Positions 44,191-53,793 of a stretch of 64,000 nt of DNA are shown here, piece after piece. This stretch comes from Pseudescherichia sp031987975. Lineage in GTDB: Bacteria > Pseudomonadota > Gammaproteobacteria > Enterobacterales > Enterobacteriaceae. The first letter of the stretch is position 1; each line of letters begins with the position of its first letter. The stretch is taken from positions 1-64,000 of the forward strand of contig NZ_DALZYX010000011.1 in NCBI RefSeq assembly GCF_031987975.1. Reading direction: 5' to 3'. The notes beneath the pieces were generated by a model. That model was not told where the DNA came from, ran no database searches, and saw nothing but the letters and a program-made list of their open reading frames with translations. Position numbers and translations under genes: made by a program.

Positions 44191-45540
44191 TTAGATTGCC
44201 CAGCCGCCTGCGTAGAAAGCAACCAGCGCGATGGCGATCACCACCGTGCCGATATTCAGACGACGCCACTCGCCGGAGACGATACGGCCAATCACCAATG
44301 AGGCGAAGCCGATCATGATGCCGGTAACAATGTTACAGGTCAGCACGATAAAGACGGCGGTGATCAGACCGGCCATCGCATCAACGAAATCGGCAAAGTC
44401 GATTTTCGCCACGTTGCTGAGCATCAGCAGGCCAACATACATCAGCGCCGGAGCGGTGGCGTAGGCCGGAACCAGGTAAGAGAGCGGCGAAAGGAACAGG
44501 ATCAGCAGGAACAGCACCCCGACGGTAATCGCCGTCAGGCCGGTTTTACCCCCTGCCGCCGTACCAGCCGCCGATTCGATATAGACCGCAGCCGGAGCCG
44601 CGCCTACCAGACCAGAGAAGACGCTGCTCAGGGAGTCGGTGGTCAGCGCTTTACCGCCGTCGATAATCTGGCCGTTTTTATCCAGCAGGTTAGCCTGCCC
44701 GGCCACGGCGCGGATGGTGCCGGTGGCATCAAATACTGCGGTCATCACCAGCGCCAGCACGCTCGGCAGTACCACCGGGTTCAGCGCGCCCACGATGTCG
44801 AGGCTACCGATCAACGAGTTGCCTTTATCGTCGCTCAGGGACGGCATGGCGAAAATACCAGAGAAGTGCACGGCCGGATCGAAAATCAGGCCCACAATCG
44901 ACACGCCGATGATGGTCAGCAGGATACCGCCCGGCACCTTCAGCTTCTCAAGGCCGATAATGACCGCCAGGCCAATCAGGGACATGATCACCGGGAAGCT
45001 GGCGAAGTTGCCCAGCGCCACCGGCAGACCTTCAATCGGGTTTTTCACCACAAGGCCGACGCCGTTGGCAGCGATCAACAGCAGGAACAGGCCGATACCG
45101 ATACCGGTGCCGTGCGCCACGCCCTGCGGCAGGTTGCGCAGGATCCAGCTACGAATGCCGGTGGCGGAGATGACGGTAAACAGCACGCCCATCAGGAACA
45201 CTGCGCCCAGGGCGACCGGAACGCTGATCTGCTGGCCCAGCACCAGGCTGAAGGCGGTAAAGGCGGTCAGCGAGATGGCGCAGCCAATCGCCAGCGGCAG
45301 ATTCGCCCACAGCCCCATCACGATCGAGCCGAGACCAGCCACCAGGCAGGTCGCAACAAACACTGCGGCGGGTGGGAAACCCGCTTTCCCTAACATCCCT
45401 GGGACGACGATGACGGAGTAGACCATCGCGAGGAAGGTGGTTAAGCCAGCGACCACTTCCTGGCGAACGGTGCTGCCACGAGCAGAAATTTTAAACAAAG
45501 CGTCAAGCGAACCGCCGGTACGCGCCGAAGGCGTAGACAT
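44191..45540 (-). CDS. ghxP: guanine/hypoxanthine permease GhxP
   Basis: This 449-residue transporter of the NCS2/AzgA-like (COG2252) family imports guanine and hypoxanthine with protons. The start at 45540 gives MSTPSARTGGSLDALF as in E. coli GhxP (YjcD); the frame opens three codons earlier. Characteristic segments are EVVAGLTTFLAMVYSVIVVP (about 26-45) and GTGIGIGLFLLLIAANGVG (about 142-160). About 12-14 TM helices are present. PurR-like boxes upstream point to repression by purines. Confidence 0.96.
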   Translation of the reverse strand: MSTPSARTGGSLDALFKISARGSTVRQEVVAGLTTFLAMVYSVIVVPGMLGKAGFPPAAVFVATCLVAGLGSIVMGLWANLPLAIGCAISLTAFTAFSLVLGQQISVPVALGAVFLMGVLFTVISATGIRSWILRNLPQGVAHGTGIGIGLFLLLIAANGVGLVVKNPIEGLPVALGNFASFPVIMSLIGLAVIIGLEKLKVPGGILLTIIGVSIVGLIFDPAVHFSGIFAMPSLSDDKGNSLIGSLDIVGALNPVVLPSVLALVMTAVFDATGTIRAVAGQANLLDKNGQIIDGGKALTTDSLSSVFSGLVGAAPAAVYIESAAGTAAGGKTGLTAITVGVLFLLILFLSPLSYLVPAYATAPALMYVGLLMLSNVAKIDFADFVDAMAGLITAVFIVLTCNIVTGIMIGFASLVIGRIVSGEWRRLNIGTVVIAIALVAFYAGGWAI

Positions 45541-45651
45541 AGAAAACATCCCCTGAAGAGTTTTATTTTTCGTTGGTTAACGTGGTGGGCAATCCTCTAC
45601 CCGTTAAACGTCATCATTCCGAAACAGGTTGTGGCTAAGCAGAGCCACAAA

Positions 45652-45667
45652 AAGCAAACGTTTAACT
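45652..45667. promoter_or_regulatory. PurR-like box 1 upstream of ghxP
   Basis: AAGCAAACGTTTAACT matches the core GCAAACGTTT of the PurR operator. Confidence 0.6.
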
Positions 45668-45693
45668 CCGCGCAAACAAAACGGCTGTAAAAA

Positions 45694-45709
45694 AGGCAAA
45701 CGATTATCT
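45694..45709. promoter_or_regulatory. PurR-like box 2 upstream of ghxP
   Basis: AGGCAAACGATTATCT is a weaker match to ACGCAAACGTTTTCGT. Confidence 0.5.
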
Positions 45710-45792
45710 AGCCTTCACAGGGGGTATTTCAACTTAACTTTGCCGGTTTTTACTAAATTTCCCTTATGACGATGAAAAACCAGGCAGAGGAT

Positions 45793-45808
45793 GCGCAAAC
45801 GTTATCGT
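45793..45808. promoter_or_regulatory. PurR-like box 3 upstream of ghxP
   Basis: GCGCAAACGTTATCGT differs from the consensus ACGCAAACGTTTTCGT at two positions and is the best of the three. It lies about 255 bases before the ghxP start, close to the end of the GST gene. Confidence 0.65.
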
Positions 45809-45880
45809 CTATGCGCAACCTTGCAACATTTTTAGCCGGGTTCTGATCCGTTGGCGTGAAACCATCATTTTTTGGAATGA

Positions 45881-46549
45881 TTACGCGCCGGGCAGCTCAA
45901 AGGGACCGCCCTGAGCGATGGCGCGCTGCCAGGCCGGACGGGATTCAACGCGAGTTTTCCACGCCTGCAGGTTAGGCAGATGATCGACGCCGCCGCGTGC
46001 CAACAGAGCAAACACCGGGAAGCTCATCTGAATATCTGCCATGCTGGGCTGCTCGCCGGTAAACCACGGCTGGCTGCCGAGCTGGGACTCAATGTAGCGA
46101 GCATGGGTTTCAATCTGCTTATTAAGATACGCCTTCTGTACCCCCTCTCCCAGCGCCTTGCCAAGGGTGCGCAGGCCAAAGGGCACCGGCGGTTTACCGA
46201 GGCTACCAAACACCAGCTTCATCAGCAGCAGCGGCATTAAAGAGCCTTCGGCATAGTGTAGCCAGAAACGATACTGGAGCTTTTGCTGGATATCCGTCGG
46301 CTTAAGCTGACCACGGGTATCGTAGGTCTCCTGCAAATGCTCCAGGATCGCCCCGGACTCGGCAATAATTGTACCGTTATCATCCAGTACCGGCGATTTC
46401 CCCAGGGGATGCACCTTCTTCAGCGCCTCCGGAGCCATCATCGTTTTTTCACGCTGGTAGCGGACAATTTGATAGGGCAGGCCCAGCTCTTCTAAGGCCC
46501 AAAGGACGCGTTGCGAACGCGACTGGTTAAGATGGTGTACGGTGATCAC
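45881..46549 (-). CDS. glutathione S-transferase
   Basis: The 222-residue cytoplasmic enzyme has an N-terminal thioredoxin-like domain (VHHLNQSRSQRVLWALEELGLPYQI near 4-28, with the cis-Pro segment GKSPVLDD near 50-57). The family motif ESGAIL near 65-70 follows. The helical C-terminal domain ends near 215. Bacterial GSTs of this type conjugate or reduce electrophiles with glutathione. The neighbouring soxRS genes make an oxidative-stress role plausible. No SoxS site was identified by eye. The substrate is unknown. Confidence 0.93.
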   Translation of the reverse strand: MITVHHLNQSRSQRVLWALEELGLPYQIVRYQREKTMMAPEALKKVHPLGKSPVLDDNGTIIAESGAILEHLQETYDTRGQLKPTDIQQKLQYRFWLHYAEGSLMPLLLMKLVFGSLGKPPVPFGLRTLGKALGEGVQKAYLNKQIETHARYIESQLGSQPWFTGEQPSMADIQMSFPVFALLARGGVDHLPNLQAWKTRVESRPAWQRAIAQGGPFELPGA

Positions 46550-46810
46550 GGTTTTCTCCCGGGTTTATGCCAGTAACGCCTTGTCTGGCCTGCGTTCATG
46601 TTTACTAACTATAGAAAACTGCACATGATGCGCGAAAAATTTCGGCAAAACAGAGGGCCACCTCTCTGGCAATCTCGGCCTGGTGGCATAGACTAAAAGT
46701 GTCAACACAAACCGGAACCTCAACAACGCGTTCGAGCGAGGGGTGTCGATGTCGGGGGAAACCCTCCTGTAAAATGAGCGGGATAGAGTGAAAGACAAAG
46801 ACCGGAAATA

Positions 46811-46841
46811 ACTAAAGCGCCCTTGTGGCGCTTTAGTTTTA
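46811..46841. terminator. terminator at the end of soxR
   Basis: ACTAAAGCGC pairs with GCGCTTTAGT around seven bases. It overlaps the soxR stop codon, and the T run on the plus side also suits readthrough from the left. Confidence 0.7.
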
Positions 46842-47309
46842 TTTGTCGTTTGCCTCGTCCTCTAACAGCCGGGCACCTGTTCCCTCCTCCCCCAACCTGT
46901 CGCCTGGGTTACGCAGCGGACAATCGCTGCGCGAGAGGCAGCCACAGCCGATGCAGCCGTTAAGATCGTCGCGCAGCGCCTCAAGGGTGTGGATACGTCT
47001 GTCCAGCTCTTCACGCCACTGAGAAGAGAGTTGCTCCCATGTTTTCGCACTTAGCGTGTGGCCCGCAGGCAGTACGCTCAGGGCTTCGCCGATGGTGGCC
47101 AGCGGGATGCCGATGCGCTGAGCAATTTTAATAATAGCGACGTAGCGCAATACATCACGGGCATAACGTCGCTGATTACCCTCGTTACGCACGCTCTTAA
47201 TCAAGCCCTTACTCTCATAAAAGTGCAGGGCTGAGACCGCAACCCCGCTACGCTTCGCGACCTCGCCAGGCGTCAGCATGGCTTTAATACGCGGCAATTT
47301 CTTTTCCAT
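46839..47309 (-). CDS. soxR: redox-sensing activator SoxR
   Basis: This 156-residue MerR-family regulator has an HTH (about 12-80), a dimerisation helix and a C-terminal [2Fe-2S] site. The four cysteines are at 119, 122, 124 and 130 (CIGCGCLSRSDC), the same numbering as E. coli SoxR. Oxidation of the cluster by redox-cycling drugs switches it to activate soxS. It is divergent from soxS, with the operator between them. The C-terminal tail beyond the cluster is slightly extended and acidic. Confidence 0.98.
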   Translation of the reverse strand: MEKKLPRIKAMLTPGEVAKRSGVAVSALHFYESKGLIKSVRNEGNQRRYARDVLRYVAIIKIAQRIGIPLATIGEALSVLPAGHTLSAKTWEQLSSQWREELDRRIHTLEALRDDLNGCIGCGCLSRSDCPLRNPGDRLGEEGTGARLLEDEANDK

Positions 47310-47316
47310 AAAGCGC

Positions 47317-47347
47317 TTTACCTCAAGTTAACTTGAGGAATTATACT
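47317..47347 (+). promoter_or_regulatory. soxS promoter with SoxR operator
   Basis: CCTCAAGTTAACTTGAGG (47321-47338) is the perfect SoxR palindrome. It lies between a -35 TTTACC (47317-47322) and a -10 TATACT (47342-47347). The 19-base spacer is the over-long spacing expected for MerR-type activation. Confidence 0.95.
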
Positions 47348-47395
47348 CCGCTTCAGACCAAACGACGACTTCAGCACTGAAAAAGAGGCAGCAAT

Positions 47396-47719
47396 ATGTC
47401 CCATCAGCAAATTATTCATACGCTTACCGAATGGATTGATGAACATATCGACCAACCCCTGAACATTGATGTAGTGGCGCAGAAATCTGGATACTCTAAG
47501 TGGTATTTGCAGCGGATGTTTCGTGCGGTGACTCACCAGACGCTCGGAGACTATATCCGCCAGCGGCGCCTGCTGATGGCGGCGGAAGCGCTACGTACGA
47601 CGAAGCGGCCAATCTTTGATATTGCGATGGAGCTGGGGTATGTGTCGCAGCAAACCTTTTCCCGTGTGTTTCGCCGGGAATTTGACCGGACGCCAAGCGA
47701 CTACCGCCATCAGATGTAG
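47396..47719 (+). CDS. soxS: superoxide response activator SoxS
   Basis: The 107-residue protein consists only of an AraC-type DNA-binding domain with two HTH motifs (about 25-48 and 75-98). The sequence GYSKWYLQRMFR near 40-51 and LGYVSQQTFSRVFRREFDRTPSDYR at the end are those of SoxS. It activates sodA, zwf, fpr, marbox-controlled efflux genes and others. Its level is set by SoxR-dependent transcription. The length equals E. coli SoxS. Confidence 0.99.
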   Translation: MSHQQIIHTLTEWIDEHIDQPLNIDVVAQKSGYSKWYLQRMFRAVTHQTLGDYIRQRRLLMAAEALRTTKRPIFDIAMELGYVSQQTFSRVFRREFDRTPSDYRHQM

Positions 47720-47730
47720 CGAGGGGCGGA

Positions 47731-49296
47731 TCAGCGCAGCGGCTGTCGCAGCCACTCCATAAAGTCTTGCGGCGACAGCGCCTTCGCGAAGTACCAGCCC
47801 TGGCAATACTGCACGCCACGTTTTAGCAGCCAGGTCACCTGCTCTGAAGTTTCAACGCCTTCAGCAATAATCTTGAGGCGGAGACTTTGTGCCATCTCGA
47901 TGATGTGTTCCGCAATCAGGTGGCTGGTGCTGTTGGTTGTCAGCGTATCGATAAAGGATTTATCGATTTTCAAAATATCGACGTTCAGTGAATAGAGATT
48001 ATGCAGGTTGGAATAGCCGGTGCCAAAATCATCGATCGCGACTTCATATCCGGCATGACGGAATGCCTGGATCACCGGCGTTGTTTTCGGCACATCAATA
48101 AATCCACGCTCGGTGACCTCAATCTTAATTTGTTGCGCCCGCACGTCATGCTGTTGGGCTTTATCAGAGATTAAAGCAATCAGGCGTGAGGAGTGAAAGT
48201 CTGATGCGGACAGGTTAATTGAGATATAGAGCTGCGGATTCTCTGATAAGAAGCGGCCTAAATCAGCGAACACTTCCTCAACGGCATAATCGGTTACCCG
48301 CTCAATCAGCCCCTCTTTTTCCGCCAGCGGAATAAATTCCGCCGGACTCATCACTTGTCCCTCAAAACCCGGCCAGCGTAATAGGGCTTCAGCCCCCACG
48401 CACTGCCCGGTTTTAATATCAATAATTGGTTGATAATTGAGCCGCAGCTGACGTTTTAACAAAGCGCGATGCAGCAAGCGGCGCGGCGAATTAAATTCCT
48501 GTTGGGTCCGGGACCACATCAGCAAAATAATAATGCTGCAAATCATCCCCAGCGGCAGGGTAAGCGTTGCCTGATGATAGAGAAACTGGAAATAGCGATC
48601 GCTAGAGGTTGAAACAATAATCGCAATTGGGCGTTTTTCCGAGTGCGCGATGGTATAGAAGCGTCCCCCTTGCTGGAAAGTAAAGTCGTTATTCTGTATT
48701 AGACCTGCCAGCAGCCGGGCATCCGCCGTCGGGCTAACTGAGAAGAACGCTTTGGTCACCGTATCGTATACGCCGTAGGCCAGCGAATGGTCATCCGACA
48801 TCACCTCGCTGTAGGCCAGCGGATTGACTACCATTGCATAATGGCCACGCTGCATATAGACCATCTTATAGCCAGAATAAAACGGGGTGTCACGATAATA
48901 GTAGTTGGAGATATCCGGAGAGCGGGTATATTCCGCTGCGTGAATAATATATGGCTCAGCGGGTGCCATTGAGGTAGAACATAAAAAACGATTGCCGTTG
49001 GCGTATATTATATCAGCAACGTAGAGCTGCCCACGAATAATATTGAGCATATTATAGCGATGCGCCGGCGAGCAGATCCTGCCGTTAAATTTTTCTGCTT
49101 CGCTGCGGGCAATATCAACCTGCTGGATAACCAGCTCGGTTTTATCCAGGGCAAGTTGGGCAAATGAACGCAGCTGTATGCCGGTCTCTTTAACGGCGCG
49201 GAGGTGAGCAAACCATAGCGCCAGCATCACAGGCAGCAAAACTACCATGATGATCCCGACAATCCTTAGCGCCTTGCGGCGTGCGCTATGATTCAT
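47731..49296 (-). CDS. pdeC: CSS-motif c-di-GMP phosphodiesterase PdeC
   Basis: This 521-residue inner-membrane enzyme has a TM helix near 12-32, a periplasmic CSS domain, a second TM helix near 225-245 and an EAL domain. The CSS domain has cysteines in RICSPAH and FLCSTS, the redox pair sensed by DsbA/B in E. coli PdeC. The EAL domain keeps EALLRW, INLSAS, IEVTERG, IDDFGTGYSN, KIDKSF and AEGVET. The start at 49296 (MNHSARRKAL) has AGGGCGG just upstream. As in E. coli (yjcC) it lies next to soxS, convergent with it. It hydrolyses c-di-GMP and lowers biofilm formation. Confidence 0.95.
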   Translation of the reverse strand: MNHSARRKALRIVGIIMVVLLPVMLALWFAHLRAVKETGIQLRSFAQLALDKTELVIQQVDIARSEAEKFNGRICSPAHRYNMLNIIRGQLYVADIIYANGNRFLCSTSMAPAEPYIIHAAEYTRSPDISNYYYRDTPFYSGYKMVYMQRGHYAMVVNPLAYSEVMSDDHSLAYGVYDTVTKAFFSVSPTADARLLAGLIQNNDFTFQQGGRFYTIAHSEKRPIAIIVSTSSDRYFQFLYHQATLTLPLGMICSIIILLMWSRTQQEFNSPRRLLHRALLKRQLRLNYQPIIDIKTGQCVGAEALLRWPGFEGQVMSPAEFIPLAEKEGLIERVTDYAVEEVFADLGRFLSENPQLYISINLSASDFHSSRLIALISDKAQQHDVRAQQIKIEVTERGFIDVPKTTPVIQAFRHAGYEVAIDDFGTGYSNLHNLYSLNVDILKIDKSFIDTLTTNSTSHLIAEHIIEMAQSLRLKIIAEGVETSEQVTWLLKRGVQYCQGWYFAKALSPQDFMEWLRQPLR

Positions 49297-49821
49297 TTCC
49301 GCCCTATATCCCTGCTTTATGTGTGCCTGCATTGACGGCAGGAAGCTTTGATAAACAGGTGATTACGTTGCATGAATCATCCGACATTAGCAACCGACTT
49401 TTATCATTAAAAACCTAATATTTGGTTATGACGATAATATTTGTCCGTAAGCCAAACTAAAAGTGTTCGTCCTGTTTATATTAAGGGAAATAATTATCCA
49501 GCGGTCGCTGGGGGTTTTCCGTTAACGCAACAGGGGATCGTTGATTAAGGCAAACTGTCAGGGCGATAAAAACGCGGTCCCTGCGTTTATTTTTTCGTCT
49601 GTAGAAGCCTGCTTTGAGTGAATAATGTTCTTGCTCTATACCCACACATACAGCATGGATAAAAAACGCGCGAAAAACCGTTACGCGACTGGCTAATAAA
49701 AGAACAAACGTGATATAGTTCACATATCTTATGAAACCAAATGAGCGTTTCATTTATCCTGTCTGTTCCTGCGAGCCTTACCCTAACAAAAGCGGCCCGC
49801 ACACGTGTGAGGTTACAAACG
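49297..49821. other. intergenic region between pdeC and yjcB
   Basis: This 525-base AT-rich region holds no credible gene. Frames on the minus strand at 49481-49907 lack ribosome sites and overlap each other. It should contain the divergent promoters of pdeC and yjcB. Confidence 0.5.
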
Positions 49822-50103
49822 ATGGCCACCTTTACGACTAGCGTTGTTCTGCTGCGCTGGCAGCTCATGAGCGCAATCCTGATGTTCATGGCCAGCTCGC
49901 TGAACATCAGGTTCCGTAAATCCGACTATATTGGGCTGGCAATTGTCAGCAGCGGTCTTGGCGTTGTGGCTGCCTGCTGGTTTGCCACCGGGCTGCTGGG
50001 TATTACTCTGGTTGATGTCTCCGCTATCTGGCACAACATCAAAAGCGTAATGGTTGAGGTTGCCAGCCATGCGCCGCCGGAGTGGCCTATGGTGATAACC
50101 TGA
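49822..50103 (+). CDS. yjcB: small membrane protein YjcB
   Basis: The 93-residue protein is closely similar to E. coli YjcB. The start at 49822 gives MATFTTSVVLLRWQLMS as in the family, although the frame is open 27 codons upstream. Two TM helices (about 5-27 and 38-62) surround the conserved NIRFRKSDYIGLA segment. The function is unknown. It is followed by a bidirectional terminator shared with ssb. Confidence 0.9.
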   Translation: MATFTTSVVLLRWQLMSAILMFMASSLNIRFRKSDYIGLAIVSSGLGVVAACWFATGLLGITLVDVSAIWHNIKSVMVEVASHAPPEWPMVIT

Positions 50104-50113
50104 GTTAAAAAAA

Positions 50114-50141
50114 CAAAAAACCCCGACGCGTCGGGGTTTTT
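50114..50141. terminator. bidirectional terminator between yjcB and ssb
   Basis: A6, CCCCGACG/CGTCGGGG perfect palindrome, T5. Confidence 0.9.
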
Positions 50142-50168
50142 ATTGGCTTACGCTAGTTCAGCGCAGGA

Positions 50169-50705
50169 TCAGAACGGGATATCGTCGTCGAAATCCATCG
50201 GCGGCTCGTTAGACGGTGCCGGCGCGGACTGCTGCGGACGCTGCTGTGCGCCGCCGCTGAACTGGTTCTGGTTGCCGCCCTGCGGCTGCTGAGGCTGACC
50301 CCAACCACCCTGCTGGCCACCGCCCTGCTGACCGCCTGCCGGTGCACCGCCGCCCTGACGGCCGCCGAGCATCTGCATGGTGCCGCCCACGTTCACTACT
50401 ACTTCGGTCGTGTACTTTTCTGCGCCGGACTGATCGGTCCATTTGCGGGTGCGCAGGGAGCCTTCGATGTAGACCTGAGAACCTTTACGCAGATATTCAC
50501 CAGCCACCTCGGCCAGTTTGCCAAACAGCACAACCCGGTGCCATTCGGTCTGCTCTTTCATCTCACCGGTCGCTTTATCACGCCAGGATTCGGAAGTAGC
50601 CAGCGTAATGTTGGCTACTGCGCCACCATTCGGCATGTAGCGTACTTCCGGGTCCTGGCCCAGATTACCGACGAGAATCACCTTGTTTACGCCTCTGCTG
50701 GCCAT
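50169..50705 (-). CDS. ssb: single-stranded DNA-binding protein
   Basis: This 178-residue protein has an N-terminal OB fold (about 1-115, beginning ASRGVNKVILVGNLGQDPEVRY). A Gly/Gln-rich linker (about 116-165) follows, and the C-terminal tip MDFDDDIPF binds partner proteins. It coats single-stranded DNA in replication, recombination and repair. It is divergent from uvrA, as in E. coli, where both share an SOS-controlled region. GGAG lies ahead of the start on the minus strand. Confidence 0.99.
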   Translation of the reverse strand: MASRGVNKVILVGNLGQDPEVRYMPNGGAVANITLATSESWRDKATGEMKEQTEWHRVVLFGKLAEVAGEYLRKGSQVYIEGSLRTRKWTDQSGAEKYTTEVVVNVGGTMQMLGGRQGGGAPAGGQQGGGQQGGWGQPQQPQGGNQNQFSGGAQQRPQQSAPAPSNEPPMDFDDDIPF

Positions 50706-50859
50706 GGTTGTGTCTCCTGAATACGTTTCTTAATCTCAATAGTGTAAGCGCGCGATTGTAACTTACCAAGCGACGCTTTGATACCTTGCGAGGAGGATTC
50801 CAGTAATCCTCCCGCCATGCGCTATTTTCGCACAAATGCGCCCGGGATGCATTCTTATA

Positions 50860-50875
50860 CTGTATATCCATTCAG
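50860..50875. promoter_or_regulatory. LexA box of uvrA/ssb
   Basis: CTGTATATCCATTCAG has CTG and CAG separated by ten bases, the SOS box form. It is nearly identical to the E. coli uvrA operator. Confidence 0.9.
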
Positions 50876-50966
50876 GTTTTTTTGTGTCATAATTAACCGT
50901 TTCAGTTCAGTTCGCCGGATGTCCTTCAAACATACCGAGCGCCGAGTCTCTTACCGGGAAAGGTGA

Positions 50967-53792
50967 ATGGATAAGATAGAAGTACGGGGCGCGCGCACCC
51001 ACAATCTCAAGAATATCAACCTCGTTATCCCACGCGACAAGCTGATTGTCGTCACCGGGCTTTCAGGTTCAGGTAAATCATCCCTGGCTTTCGACACCCT
51101 CTATGCCGAAGGCCAGCGTCGTTACGTTGAATCGCTCTCCGCCTATGCGCGCCAGTTCCTGTCGTTAATGGAAAAGCCGGATGTCGATCATATCGAAGGT
51201 CTGTCGCCCGCCATCTCCATTGAGCAGAAGTCGACCTCGCACAACCCACGCTCTACCGTCGGGACCATTACCGAGATCCACGACTACCTGCGTCTGCTGT
51301 TTGCCCGCGTAGGCGAGCCGCGCTGCCCGGATCACAACGTGCCGCTGGATGCACAGACCGTCAGCCAGATGGTGGATAACGTGCTGTCGCAGCCGGAGGG
51401 CAAGCGCCTGATGCTGCTCGCGCCGATTATTAAAGAGCGTAAAGGTGAGCACACCAAGACGCTGGAGAATCTGGCAAGCCAGGGCTATATCCGCGCCCGT
51501 ATCGATGGTGAAGTGTGCGACCTCTCGGATCCGCCGAGTCTTGAACTGCATAAAAAACATACTATTGAGGTGGTCATCGACCGCTTCAAGGTGCGGGACG
51601 ATCTGACCCAGCGTCTGGCCGAGTCCTTTGAAACCGCGCTGGATCTCTCCGGCGGGACGGCGATCGTCGCCGATATGGACGATGAGAAGGTGGAAGAGCT
51701 GCTCTTCTCCGCCAACTTTGCCTGCCCGATCTGCGGCTACAGCATGAACGAGCTGGAACCGCGTATGTTCTCATTCAACAACCCGGCCGGTGCCTGTCCG
51801 ACCTGTGACGGTCTGGGTGTGCAGCAGTATTTCGATCCGGATCGGGTGATCCAGAACCCGGAGCTGTCGCTGTCCGGCGGCGCGATCCGCGGCTGGGATC
51901 GCCGTAACTTTTACTACTTCCAGATGCTGCGCTCGCTGGCGGATCACTACAAATTTGACGTTGACGATGCCTGGGAAAGCCTGAGCGCGTCGGTGCAAAA
52001 AGTGGTGCTGTTCGGCTCCGGTAAAGAGAGCATCGAATTTAAGTACATGAACGATCGCGGCGACACCTCCGTGCGCCGTCATCCGTTTGAAGGCGTCCTG
52101 CACAATATGGAGCGCCGCTACAAAGAGACCGAGTCCAGCGCGGTGCGCGAGGAGCTGGCGAAGTTTATCAGTAATCGTCCGTGCGCCTCCTGCGACGGCA
52201 CGCGCCTGCGTCGTGAAGCACGCCACGTCTTTGTCGAGAATACCCCGCTGCCGGCCATCTCCGACATGAGCATCGGCCATGCGATGGACTTCTTCAACAA
52301 CCTCAAGCTGGCGGGCCAGCGGGCGAAAATTGCCGAGAAAGTGCTGAAGGAGATTGGTGACCGTCTGAAGTTCCTGGTGAACGTTGGCCTTAACTACCTG
52401 ACCCTCTCCCGCTCGGCGGAGACGCTCTCCGGCGGTGAAGCGCAGCGTATTCGTCTGGCGAGCCAGATCGGTGCCGGTCTGGTTGGGGTAATGTACGTGC
52501 TGGATGAGCCATCTATCGGCCTGCACCAGCGCGACAACGAACGTCTGCTGGGCACGCTGATCCACCTGCGTGACCTTGGCAACACGGTAATTGTGGTTGA
52601 GCATGACGAAGACGCGATCCGCGCCGCTGACCACGTGATTGATATCGGTCCAGGCGCAGGCGTTCACGGTGGACAGGTGGTGGCGGAAGGCCCACTGGAT
52701 GCCATCATGGCGGTGCCAGAGTCGTTAACCGGGCAATTTATGAGCGGCAAGCGGCAGATCGCCGTGCCAAAAGAGCGCGTTCCTGCCGATCCGTCGAAGG
52801 TGCTGAAGCTCTCCGGCGCACGCGGTAACAACCTGAAGGATGTGACGCTCACCCTGCCGGTAGGCCTGTTTACCTGTATTACTGGCGTCTCCGGCTCAGG
52901 TAAATCGACCCTGATCAACGATACTCTGTTCCCGATTGCCCAGCGTCAGCTTAACGGTGCGACTATCGCCGAGCCGGCACCCTACCGCGAGGTTCAGGGC
53001 CTGGAGCACTTCGATAAGGTCATCGATATCGATCAAAGCCCGATTGGTCGTACGCCGCGTTCAAACCCGGCCACCTATACCGGCGTCTTTACGCCGGTGC
53101 GTGAGCTGTTTGCTGGCGTACCGGAATCCCGCTCACGCGGCTACACGCCGGGACGCTTTAGCTTTAACGTGCGCGGCGGCCGCTGTGAGGCCTGCCAGGG
53201 TGACGGGGTGATCAAGGTAGAGATGCACTTCCTGCCGGATATCTACGTGCCGTGCGACCAGTGCAAAGGCAAACGCTATAACCGCGAAACGCTGGAGATC
53301 AAGTACAAGGGCAAGAGCATCCACGAAGTGCTGGATATGACCATCGAAGAGGCGCGTGAGTTCTTTGATGCCGTTCCGGCGCTGGCGAGGAAGCTGCAGA
53401 CCCTGATGGATGTGGGTCTCTCCTACATCCGTCTCGGTCAGTCTGCTACCACGCTCTCCGGCGGTGAGGCCCAGCGCGTGAAGCTGGCCCGTGAGCTGTC
53501 AAAACGCGGTACCGGCCAGACGCTCTATATTCTGGATGAGCCGACCACCGGCCTGCACTTTGCCGATATTCAGCAGCTGCTGGAAGTGCTGCACCAGCTA
53601 CGCGATCAGGGCAACACCATTGTAGTGATTGAACACAACCTCGATGTGATCAAGACCGCGGACTGGATTGTCGATCTTGGCCCGGAAGGGGGCAGCGGCG
53701 GCGGCGAGATCCTCGTCTCCGGCACGCCAGAAACGGTCGCAGAGTGCGAAGCCTCGCACACTGCCCGCTTCCTCAAACCGATGCTGAAATAG
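50967..53792 (+). CDS. uvrA: excinuclease ABC subunit A
   Basis: The 941-residue DNA-damage sensor of nucleotide excision repair forms UvrA2B2 and loads UvrB at lesions. It has two ABC modules with Walker A GLSGSGKSS (near 31) and GVSGSGKST (near 640), and signature LSGGEAQR in both. Two zinc fingers are visible, CPICG...CPTCDG (near 253-280) and CEACQGDG...CDQCKG (near 740-766). SOS regulation is shown by the LexA box. The gene ends one base before the convergent yjbR. Confidence 0.99.
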   Translation: MDKIEVRGARTHNLKNINLVIPRDKLIVVTGLSGSGKSSLAFDTLYAEGQRRYVESLSAYARQFLSLMEKPDVDHIEGLSPAISIEQKSTSHNPRSTVGTITEIHDYLRLLFARVGEPRCPDHNVPLDAQTVSQMVDNVLSQPEGKRLMLLAPIIKERKGEHTKTLENLASQGYIRARIDGEVCDLSDPPSLELHKKHTIEVVIDRFKVRDDLTQRLAESFETALDLSGGTAIVADMDDEKVEELLFSANFACPICGYSMNELEPRMFSFNNPAGACPTCDGLGVQQYFDPDRVIQNPELSLSGGAIRGWDRRNFYYFQMLRSLADHYKFDVDDAWESLSASVQKVVLFGSGKESIEFKYMNDRGDTSVRRHPFEGVLHNMERRYKETESSAVREELAKFISNRPCASCDGTRLRREARHVFVENTPLPAISDMSIGHAMDFFNNLKLAGQRAKIAEKVLKEIGDRLKFLVNVGLNYLTLSRSAETLSGGEAQRIRLASQIGAGLVGVMYVLDEPSIGLHQRDNERLLGTLIHLRDLGNTVIVVEHDEDAIRAADHVIDIGPGAGVHGGQVVAEGPLDAIMAVPESLTGQFMSGKRQIAVPKERVPADPSKVLKLSGARGNNLKDVTLTLPVGLFTCITGVSGSGKSTLINDTLFPIAQRQLNGATIAEPAPYREVQGLEHFDKVIDIDQSPIGRTPRSNPATYTGVFTPVRELFAGVPESRSRGYTPGRFSFNVRGGRCEACQGDGVIKVEMHFLPDIYVPCDQCKGKRYNRETLEIKYKGKSIHEVLDMTIEEAREFFDAVPALARKLQTLMDVGLSYIRLGQSATTLSGGEAQRVKLARELSKRGTGQTLYILDEPTTGLHFADIQQLLEVLHQLRDQGNTIVVIEHNLDVIKTADWIVDLGPEGGSGGGEILVSGTPETVAECEASHTARFLKPMLK

Positions 53793-53793
53793 C

